Source of the DNA: Candidatus Naiadarchaeum limnaeum
GTDB lineage: Archaea; Undinarchaeota; Undinarchaeia; Undinarchaeales; Naiadarchaeaceae
Reading direction: 5' to 3'
DNA: 17,931 bases
Assembly: GCA_014189685.1 (NCBI GenBank)
Contig: DVAB01000021.1
Span: 1-17,931 of the forward strand
The notes under the pieces are model-generated. The model did no database searches. It was not told where the DNA came from and saw only the letters and a list, made by a program, of their open reading frames with translations. Below, piece by piece: positions 13,060-17,931 of the stretch; the first letter of the stretch is position 1; each line of letters starts with the position of its first letter. Made by a program: the position numbers and the translations under genes.

Positions 13060-14343
13060 ATGGAAAAATCAAGAATCTTAATTGGAATTGGAATTTTAAT
13101 CGCAGTAGTTTTAGTTAGTGGATGCACTCAAAAATATAATGGTTCAGAAAAAGTGCAGGTTCAAGAAAAAGCGCAAATTTCTAGTGGAATTCTTGAACTT
13201 CAAAAGACATATGATTATTTTTATAAAAACGAAGGTCCGAATATGCAAATTTTTGAATTTACTGCCATTAAAGAAGGCATAGAAGTTTTAAACTTTGTTT
13301 CAGAAAAAGGTAATAAAACCTTCTTCCTTGTTGAAATTGTTTCTACTGATGGTATCTCAAAAAATATTACATATTATGTAGATTCTCATCAACGTATAAC
13401 CAATATAACTATGGGTTTAGACGATACCTTAAGTATTGGATTAGTGGCGATGCCTGCTCGGGAAGGCGAATCGGGCGTTGGGCGTTGGAATATTCAAGAA
13501 AGTACGCCTATAGAAAAAGATATTGTTGTAAAATCTAATCTAGTGGCTGATTTATGTACGGCAGAGAAACTTCAGTATAGACTGGAAAAAGAGTGCAGGG
13601 ATGCATTTAAAGTTGCGGGTGATCCAATTGTTTGTGACCAAATGGAAAAATACGAAGATGATTGCTATAAATATTACGCAGAAAAATTTTCTGATATAAA
13701 ACTTTGTGATAAAATAAATTATTTAGCGGATAAAGATGCATGCTATGAAAATATAGCTGTAAAAGAGAAAGATAAATCATTGTGCGCTGAAATTGACAAT
13801 TCTAACAATTATCCTTATGATACGGGCGCAGATTGTTACTACAAAATAGCGGTTTTGCAAAACGATGGAATTATATGTGATCTTATTAAAGAAAAATCTG
13901 CTCCGTACGACCGTTATAATTTTAATATAAAACATAAAAAAGCGCAGTGTTATTATGAAGTGGCTTTAAATACAAATAATCCTGCTTTGTGTAATAAATT
14001 GGATGAAGTCGCTTCTATAGATGTTGGCAACTATTACGAATCTAAAAGTTTCTGCTATTTCAAAATTGCGTTAAAAACAAAAGATAATTCACTGTGCGAA
14101 AATGTAAAAACTCTTACTGTCACAGAGATTACACCAGATCCAAACGCTCCACCTTGTCGTTCAGGTCCAACAGCTGGTACTTGTGGTACTCCTGTAATTA
14201 AATTTAATTGGACTATGAGCAATGAAATGTGCCGCAGTGAGCTCAAAAATATACATTTGGACTTAACTTGTCCTCTAGAGGCGCCTAATTGCTCTTACGA
14301 TACCTACAATATGCTCATAAATCCAAATCTAAAATATCGCTGA
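13060..14343 (+). CDS. Secreted lipoprotein with paired-cysteine repeats
   Basis: A 427-residue extracytoplasmic protein I cannot assign to a named family. It has a lipoprotein signal: KSR, then hydrophobic ILIGIGILIAVVLV and lipobox LVSGC with Cys22 as the lipidation site. Residues 40-160 form a beta-rich domain without repeats. Residues 179-346 hold six units of consensus C[Y/R]xxxA(x5-7)[D/N]xxxC[D/E/N]x[I/L/M/V]. Cys pairs are 179/192, 202/216, 228/242, 259/273, 297/311 and 332/346. A further Cys-rich tail (366-411) contains four to five more Cys. The many even-spaced Cys suggest disulfide-stabilised helical repeats outside the cell. The next gene, a membrane-bound regulator, follows after ten bases, so this may be a surface sensor or ligand-binding partner; that is inference. 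Confidence 0.75.
   Translation: MEKSRILIGIGILIAVVLVSGCTQKYNGSEKVQVQEKAQISSGILELQKTYDYFYKNEGPNMQIFEFTAIKEGIEVLNFVSEKGNKTFFLVEIVSTDGISKNITYYVDSHQRITNITMGLDDTLSIGLVAMPAREGESGVGRWNIQESTPIEKDIVVKSNLVADLCTAEKLQYRLEKECRDAFKVAGDPIVCDQMEKYEDDCYKYYAEKFSDIKLCDKINYLADKDACYENIAVKEKDKSLCAEIDNSNNYPYDTGADCYYKIAVLQNDGIICDLIKEKSAPYDRYNFNIKHKKAQCYYEVALNTNNPALCNKLDEVASIDVGNYYESKSFCYFKIALKTKDNSLCENVKTLTVTEITPDPNAPPCRSGPTAGTCGTPVIKFNWTMSNEMCRSELKNIHLDLTCPLEAPNCSYDTYNMLINPNLKYR
13594..14097 (+). repeat. Six paired-cysteine protein repeats
   Basis: Six degenerate units, each with two cysteines 13 or 14 residues apart, are encoded here within the lipoprotein gene. Examples are CYENIAVKEKDKSLC, CYYKIAVLQNDGIIC and CYFKIALKTKDNSLC. 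Spacing between units varies (10 to 24 residues from the second Cys to the next unit's first Cys), and the DNA has diverged, so these are old protein repeats and not recent tandem duplications. Confidence 0.8.
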
Positions 14344-14353
14344 TGTATTAAAA

Positions 14354-15157
14354 ATGGAAAACTCAAAAGACAAAAAACTAATAATAACTCCTCTGGATGA
14401 AAACACTAAAAAAATTAGCCAAGTCCTTGCAAATGATACCTGCAGAAAAATTCTTGATGTATTAGCTGAAGATCCTTTAAGCTCCTCTCAAATTTCTGAA
14501 AAATTAAATCTTCCTTTAACAACAGCTGATTACAATATAAAAAAATTGAGCGAAGTTGGATTAATCACAGTCCATCACAAAAAATGGAGCCCAAAGGGGA
14601 AAAAAGTAAATTACTACGCGCCGGCTGAGAAATTTATTTTAATTGCGCCGAAAGCTCCGACTGCGCAGATTTTCAAGACATTGAAAAGTTTAATCCCTGT
14701 TCTTGCTGTTTTAGCACTTATCTCAGGAGCACTTGAATTCATATTTGCAGGATTCAAACGCTCATTTAGCGCAAAAGCCTCATTTTTGGCAGAGACTGCA
14801 GTATCACAAGTAGCCACAGCACCTCGCACAGGAAATATTTCTGGAAATGTCACAACAACTGTTTCTACAATAACAAAAGCTGGAACTCCGCCGCTTGATG
14901 GTGTTGCTGGGGGGGCTGGAGGAGTGGCAGCTAATGTAGCAAATATTCCTTCAAATGTAACAAGTGGAGCTGCTGGCTCTACAATAGCAAAGGCCGGCTC
15001 TGTGCCAGTGGCAGGAGCTCCTGCGCCCATAGAAACAGTTTCATACGCTACATACAAAACACCATTTTTGCTCCAGCATCCGGGATTAATAATATTTATA
15101 ATTGGCGTGGCAGTAATTCTGCTCTACGTGATTTACAAGTATAAATATGAAAAATAA
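14354..15157 (+). CDS. Membrane-tethered winged-helix transcriptional regulator
   Basis: A 267-residue protein. Residues about 15-95 form an ArsR-type winged helix (ISQVLANDTCRKILDVLAED, LSSSQISEKLNLPLTTADYN as recognition region, then VGLITVHHKKWSPKGKKVNY as the wing). Residues 112-134 are a first TM helix. Residues 140-240 are low-complexity Ala/Gly/Ser/Thr with three N-glycosylation sequons (NIS 161, NVT 165, NVT 201). Residues 244-261 are a second TM helix, with a short basic tail KYKYEK. Topology: DNA-binding domain inside, glycosylatable loop outside. It would have to act while membrane-bound or be released by proteolysis; a rhomboid gene lies upstream. It starts ten bases after the lipoprotein gene and overlaps the next gene by 11 bases. 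It may bind the inverted repeat at 12996-13021. Confidence 0.82.
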   Translation: MENSKDKKLIITPLDENTKKISQVLANDTCRKILDVLAEDPLSSSQISEKLNLPLTTADYNIKKLSEVGLITVHHKKWSPKGKKVNYYAPAEKFILIAPKAPTAQIFKTLKSLIPVLAVLALISGALEFIFAGFKRSFSAKASFLAETAVSQVATAPRTGNISGNVTTTVSTITKAGTPPLDGVAGGAGGVAANVANIPSNVTSGAAGSTIAKAGSVPVAGAPAPIETVSYATYKTPFLLQHPGLIIFIIGVAVILLYVIYKYKYEK

Positions 15158-15689
15158 AATTTTGGTTGGAATCGGAATTTTAATCGCAACGGTTTTTATA
15201 ATCGTAGTCTTCTATAATAAGCCAAAAGGGGTTTATTCTATAAGAGGAGATATGTGCTATTCGGATTCTGATTGTGCTTGTGATTATAAAAATCCAGATC
15301 AATGTGGCAAAACCGGCCAGTCTTTGGTTTGTATAAAAAATAAGTGTTATATTGGATTTAAAAATGAAACTGAATCATGCGCTTATATAGATAATGAATT
15401 GGTCTGTGAGGCTCAAGCTATTACTAACATCGGTGAACTTTTCAAATTAAAAGGCGAGGAATCAAGAACTGTGAAAGTTGAACTAACAGGGTTTATTAAA
15501 GAGGGTTGCATGGATTTCTTTAATATAGAGGACTCTACTGGCACAATTCAAGTTAGAGGAGTTGATGAAAAATTTTTGGATAAAAAAGTTATGATAAAAG
15601 GAAATTTTACTTATTCACCGATAAGATGTTTAGCTCTGTGCGTTTGCGATCCGCACGTTGTAGTTGAAAGTATAAGTTTTGCGAAATAA
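15147..15689 (+). CDS. Anchored cysteine-rich protein with OB-fold-like C-terminal domain
   Basis: A 180-residue extracytoplasmic protein, not recognised as a named family. Residues 5-23 are an N-terminal anchor (ILVGIGILIATVFIIVVFY) without lipobox. Residues 37-87 are cysteine-rich (Cys 37, 43, 45, 53, 62, 67, 78, 87; beginning CYSDSDCACD). Residues about 105-178 show an OB-fold-like strand pattern (TVKVELTGFIKEGCMDFFNI, then EDSTGTIQVRGVDEKF and KKVMIKGNFTYSP), with four further Cys (121, 161, 165, 167). OB folds usually bind nucleic acids or oligosaccharides; here the domain would lie outside the membrane. The start overlaps the regulator gene by 11 bases. The anchor-coding DNA is nearly identical to that of the lipoprotein gene at 13082-13104. 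No Shine-Dalgarno is seen. Confidence 0.7.
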   Translation: MKNKILVGIGILIATVFIIVVFYNKPKGVYSIRGDMCYSDSDCACDYKNPDQCGKTGQSLVCIKNKCYIGFKNETESCAYIDNELVCEAQAITNIGELFKLKGEESRTVKVELTGFIKEGCMDFFNIEDSTGTIQVRGVDEKFLDKKVMIKGNFTYSPIRCLALCVCDPHVVVESISFAK

Positions 15690-15692
15690 AAA

Positions 15693-15794
15693 CCTTTTTA
15701 AACCACCTTATTCATTCTATCTGCCTTAGCTGCCGTGTCAAACGGCGTGATGATAGTCTTAATTGACTTGAGCTAAAACCAACTGAAGACAAAA
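15693..15794 (+). promoter_or_regulatory. Promoter and structured leader of rpl15e
   Basis: CCTTTTTAAACC at 15693-15704 is a TATA-like element, placing the transcript start near 15725 and giving eL15 a leader of about 70 bases, unlike the leaderless genes around it. GCCGT (15732-15736) and ACGGC (15742-15746) can pair as a five-base stem with a GTCAA loop, extendable by one wobble pair. The remaining leader has no obvious Shine-Dalgarno. It could be an autoregulatory site for the ribosomal protein, but no binding motif is recognised. Confidence 0.4.
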
Positions 15795-16304
15795 ATGGGT
15801 TTCTACAAATATTTGGCAGAGGCTTGGAAAAAACCTTCTAAAGAGGTTCAGCGAAAGCGCTACATACAATGGAGAAAAGAAAATCGTTTTGTTAAAATTG
15901 AAAAGCCAACCAGAATTGATCGCGCACGTTCATTGGGATATAAGGCAAAGCCAGGATTTGTTGTTGTTCGTGCGCGAATAGGAAAAGGCGGAAGAAAACG
16001 CCCACGAGCAATTGCTGCAAGAAAGCCTACAAAGCTTGGGGTTTATTTCAATCCAGACAAAAACTTGCAAAGAATTTCAGAAGAAAGAGTGCAGAGAAAA
16101 TACCCAAACTTGGAAGTTTTGAATTCATATTGGGTTGGGGATGATGCGCACCACGAATTCTATGAAATTGTTTTAGTCGACCCAAATCATCCGCAAATCC
16201 GTTCGGATAAAGATATTAATTGGATTTGCGCGCCGCAGAATAGGCGCAGGGTCTACAGAGGACTTACATCGGCCGGAAAAAAATCGCGCGGCTTAAGAAA
16301 GTAA
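15795..16304 (+). CDS. rpl15e: 50S ribosomal protein L15e (eL15), short C-terminus
   Basis: Archaeal/eukaryotic large-subunit ribosomal protein. The start MGFYKYLAEAWKKPSKEVQR is the standard N-terminus. RIDRARSLGYKAKPGFVVVR, RKYPNLEVLNSYWVGDD, VDPNHPQIRSD, INWICAPQNRRRVYRGLTSA and GKKSRGLRK follow in family order. The product is 169 residues, while archaeal eL15 is usually about 190. The shortfall is the basic C-terminal tail, which here stops at GLRK without sign of a frameshift. Neighbours downstream (Rpp30, Pop5, proteasome alpha) match the known archaeal superoperon. It has its own TATA element and a long leader (see the separate entry). Confidence 0.95.
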   Translation: MGFYKYLAEAWKKPSKEVQRKRYIQWRKENRFVKIEKPTRIDRARSLGYKAKPGFVVVRARIGKGGRKRPRAIAARKPTKLGVYFNPDKNLQRISEERVQRKYPNLEVLNSYWVGDDAHHEFYEIVLVDPNHPQIRSDKDINWICAPQNRRRVYRGLTSAGKKSRGLRK

Positions 16305-16332
16305 TTTAAACTTGTTTAATTTATAATTTTTT

Positions 16333-16584
16333 ATGAACAACCGTGGTTATGTTTTAAAGCTGGCAGCTTTTGCAATTGCTTTTATTTTAATTGGCTATGG
16401 ATACTACGGATTATTTTACATTCCCCAAAATAGCGGGTTTGGTGGGTCGAAATGTATTCTAGAGAATTTTCAGGCGCAACAAACTTATAAAACAGGCGAG
16501 CCTTGCGTGTACTCTTTTGAATCATTGGCTGTTGGAATAATTTTAGTAATTTTAATAATTGTTATATGGTGGAAATTCGATTAA
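16333..16584 (+). CDS. Small two-TM protein of unknown function
   Basis: An 83-residue membrane protein, unrecognised. Residues about 8-30 (LKLAAFAIAFILIGYGYYGLF) and 65-80 (LAVGIILVILIIVIWW) are TM helices. The 35-residue loop between them contains two cysteines (41 and 58) that could form a disulfide if the loop is extracytoplasmic. The N-terminus MNNRGY is short and basic. The ATG at 16333 is about 25 bases after a TTTAAA element at 16306-16311, so a separate leaderless transcript is possible. The Rpp30 start follows the stop by four bases. It interrupts the usual eL15-Rpp30 adjacency; a role in RNA processing is not indicated by its sequence. Confidence 0.65.
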   Translation: MNNRGYVLKLAAFAIAFILIGYGYYGLFYIPQNSGFGGSKCILENFQAQQTYKTGEPCVYSFESLAVGIILVILIIVIWWKFD

Positions 16585-16588
16585 GACA

Positions 16589-17260
16589 ATGTACGATTTG
16601 CATAATTTTATTTTGACAAGAAAGGAAGAGCATGCCCAATATTTTCAGCAATTTGGAATAAGGGGGATTTCAGTTATTTTTGAAAACAACTTTGACGTTA
16701 GGAAATTCCATGAATTAAAAGAAAGATATCAAAATTTAGATTTAATAAGTGTGGTTGAGGTAGTAGCGGAAAGGAAGGGCGAAGTAAAAAAAGCAATTGA
16801 TAAATTTAGAAATCAGGTTGATTTAATCATAGTAAATGCAAGAGACACGCGGGCTATGAGAGCTGCTGCTGAGTTTTCTCCAATAGACTTTATTGCGCAT
16901 GCCTTTGTTGACCAAACAGCTGCGCGCGACTGTGCTGTAAACAATGTTGCTCTCGAATTTGATGTTGCAGATTTTCTCGGAGTTTATGGAATGAAGAGGG
17001 CAACTTTAATTTCAAAACTACAATTTAATCTTGATTTGGCACGCAAATACAAAATTCCAATCATCCTTGCCAGCGGGGCACAAAATGTTTATGGACTTAG
17101 GAACGCAACTCAAATAATTGCCTTTGCCGAGACTCTGGGATTTAAGCACGATGAGGCAAAAGCTGCTGTTTTAAGAAATCCTTTTGAGCTTGTTAAGAGA
17201 AACAGAGAGAGAAGAAAGGGCATAGAAATAGCAGAAGGGGTAAAAATCGTTAGAGAGTGA
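16589..17260 (+). CDS. rnp3: RNase P protein subunit Rpp30 (component 3)
   Basis: Archaeal RNase P subunit with a TIM-barrel-like fold. With Pop5 it forms the specificity-independent catalytic-enhancing pair on RNase P RNA for tRNA 5' maturation. The 223-residue length fits. Seen are the N-terminal YDLHNFILTRKEEHAQYFQQ, the conserved ISVVEVVAERKGEV, VDLIIVNARDTRAMRAAAEF, AVNNVALEFDVADFLG and IPIILASGAQNVYGLRNATQ. The start at ATG 16589 is chosen because upstream codons (from TTG 16559) fall in the preceding gene and the family begins close to the DLH motif. It follows the small membrane protein by four bases and precedes Pop5 by four bases, so these genes are coupled. Confidence 0.93.
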   Translation: MYDLHNFILTRKEEHAQYFQQFGIRGISVIFENNFDVRKFHELKERYQNLDLISVVEVVAERKGEVKKAIDKFRNQVDLIIVNARDTRAMRAAAEFSPIDFIAHAFVDQTAARDCAVNNVALEFDVADFLGVYGMKRATLISKLQFNLDLARKYKIPIILASGAQNVYGLRNATQIIAFAETLGFKHDEAKAAVLRNPFELVKRNRERRKGIEIAEGVKIVRE

Positions 17261-17264
17261 GATC

Positions 17265-17603
17265 ATGAAATTTAAGGTAAAACCGTCCCAAAAAGAAAAC
17301 TGGCGCTATATTGCATTTGAGTTAGTTACAACAGGAGTTTTTGTTGACCAAGATGTTGTGAAAGCAATCACAGCCGCGAATTTGCGCTTGTATGGGGAAA
17401 TTGGAACTTCAGAGGAAAATCTCTGGCTTATTGAATTTGACAAAGAAAAACAGCGCGGGATTTTGAGATGCTCGCACAAGGCGCAGCAAAAAGTTCTTGC
17501 AGCGCTCACAGCAATAACAAAAATTAACGAGCAAGATGTTGTGTTTAATGTTCGCGGGGTTTCAGGGACGATAAAGAAGGCAACGGATAAATATCTTAAA
17601 TAA
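17265..17603 (+). CDS. rnp2: RNase P protein subunit Pop5 (component 2)
   Basis: Archaeal Pop5/Rpp14-family RNase P subunit, 112 residues, which binds the catalytic domain of RNase P RNA as a complex with Rpp30. The family pattern is visible: WRYIAFELVTTGVFVDQDVV, then AITAANLRLYGEIGTSEENL, RGILRCSHKAQQKVLAALTA and a C-terminal VVFNVRGVSGTIKKA. It starts four bases after Rpp30 and lies in the conserved order Rpp30-Pop5-proteasome alpha. A weak purine-rich stretch (GAGTGAGATC) directly precedes the ATG, too close for a normal Shine-Dalgarno. Confidence 0.92.
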   Translation: MKFKVKPSQKENWRYIAFELVTTGVFVDQDVVKAITAANLRLYGEIGTSEENLWLIEFDKEKQRGILRCSHKAQQKVLAALTAITKINEQDVVFNVRGVSGTIKKATDKYLK

Positions 17604-17697
17604 AAACCCTTAAATACCCCACAATACTTTAATATGAATTCAAAAAATCATCGATTTATGATAACAAATTAATCGAGAGGTGAAAAACAAATAAAAA
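17604..17697 (+). promoter_or_regulatory. Promoter and leader of the proteasome alpha gene
   Basis: CCTTAAATACC (17608-17618) and CTTTAATATG (17628-17637) are TATA-like. The leader contains an inverted repeat, TCGATT (17651-17656) with AATCGA (17671-17676), whose right arm runs into a good Shine-Dalgarno GAGGTGA (17677-17683). The Shine-Dalgarno is 14 bases from the ATG, longer than normal, and a stop TAA at 17692-17694 rules out a closer in-frame start. A four-codon ORF (ATG 17658 to TAA 17672) lies in the loop. Confidence 0.45.
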
Positions 17698-17931
17698 ATG
17701 GCAGAAATGCAATCCCCCCAGATGATGGGTTATGACCGCGCCATTACTGTGTTCTCTCCACAAGGCAGATTATACCAAGTGGAGTATGCAAGAGAAGCGG
17801 TTAAGAAAGGAACAGTTTCTCTCGGAGTTGTCTACCAGGACGGAGTTGTTTTGGCAGCAGACAAAAACATAACCGAGGAACTGATGATTCCTGAATCTAT
17901 AGAAAAGATTTATCAGGTAGATGAACACGTT
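17698..17931 (+). CDS. psmA: 20S proteasome alpha subunit, N-terminal part
   Basis: Start of the archaeal proteasome alpha subunit, which forms the outer gating rings of the 20S protease. The first 78 residues are inside the window and the gene runs off the end. The hallmark [20 protein letters not shown] (11-30) followed by AREAVKKGT is diagnostic of alpha subunits and forms the N-terminal gate and first helix. [17 protein letters not shown] and [12 protein letters not shown] follow. It lies 94 bases after Pop5, in the known superoperon order, with its own probable promoter. Genes usually following in this superoperon (SBDS, exosome subunits) are outside the window. Confidence 0.96.
   Translation, partial: MAEMQSPQMMGYDRAITVFSPQGRLYQVEYAREAVKKGTVSLGVVYQDGVVLAADKNITEELMIPESIEKIYQVDEHV

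Noticed and set aside
14614-15057. 147-codon minus-strand open frame, Ala/Pro-rich
   Set aside because: It mirrors the low-complexity Ala/Gly/Ser/Thr loop of the winged-helix regulator; composition alone keeps it open.
15725-15794. tRNA or C/D-box guide RNA in the eL15 leader
   Set aside because: No T-loop consensus or acceptor stem on either strand. C- and D-like boxes exist, but the guide spacers (about 8-9 bases) are too short and the D' and C' boxes are poor.
1-17931. CRISPR arrays, insertion sequences, integrases, rRNA or tRNA genes
   Set aside because: No regularly spaced direct repeats, terminal inverted repeats, transposase motifs or RNA-gene consensus were seen; intergenic space is too small for most of them.

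Overview
The window is archaeal. It carries archaeal or eukaryote-type information genes (ribosomal uL16/L10e and eL15/L15e, RNase P subunits Rpp30 and Pop5, proteasome alpha subunit, a DRG-type GTPase, a SpoU-type tRNA methyltransferase, a HemK2/Mtq2-like methyltransferase), TATA-box promoters about 25-40 nt before start codons, and many apparently leaderless genes. The DNA is AT-rich (roughly a third G+C by eye), genes abut or overlap, and no intergenic gap exceeds about 105 bases. Short proteins, a C-terminally short eL15 and several unrecognised membrane or cysteine-rich proteins fit a small-genome lineage of the DPANN type. That placement is an inference, not a demonstration.

Layout. 1-4400 (minus strand): the N-terminal part of phosphoenolpyruvate synthase, then L10e, then a three-gene unit transcribed ACT-ACT protein, TrmJ-like methyltransferase, DUF1512 membrane protein. 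4447-5529 (plus): DRG GTPase, divergent from the ACT gene. 5510-8489 (minus): a tight four-gene unit of an APH-like kinase, an APS-kinase-like P-loop kinase, a small methyltransferase and an inositol-monophosphatase-family phosphatase. 8551-9102 (plus): DUF2085 membrane protein. 9095-10245 (minus): PhoU/RCK_C regulator and HemK2-like methyltransferase. 10327-10644 (plus): an orphan small protein. 10648-11622 (minus): a winged-helix protein with a basic AT-hook-like linker and a possible degenerate nuclease-fold domain. 11678-12999 (plus): CTP-dependent polyprenol/lipid kinase family protein and rhomboid protease. 13060-15689 (plus): an apparent operon of a lipoprotein with paired-cysteine repeats, a membrane-tethered winged-helix regulator and an anchored cysteine-rich/OB-fold-like protein. 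15795-17931 (plus): eL15, a small two-TM protein, Rpp30, Pop5 and the proteasome alpha subunit. This last block is a piece of the known archaeal exosome/proteasome/translation superoperon, here with a small membrane protein inserted.

The best candidate for an undescribed system is 12283-15689. A rhomboid protease with its catalytic Ser and His lies beside an operon that encodes a transcription factor held in the membrane by two TM helices. The same operon encodes two surface-anchored, cysteine-rich proteins with nearly identical signal segments. A near-perfect inverted repeat lies just upstream of that operon's TATA box. This layout would suit a regulator released by intramembrane proteolysis and acting on its own promoter, but the functional link is inferred from gene order only. 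No tRNA, rRNA, CRISPR array, insertion sequence or integrase was found.
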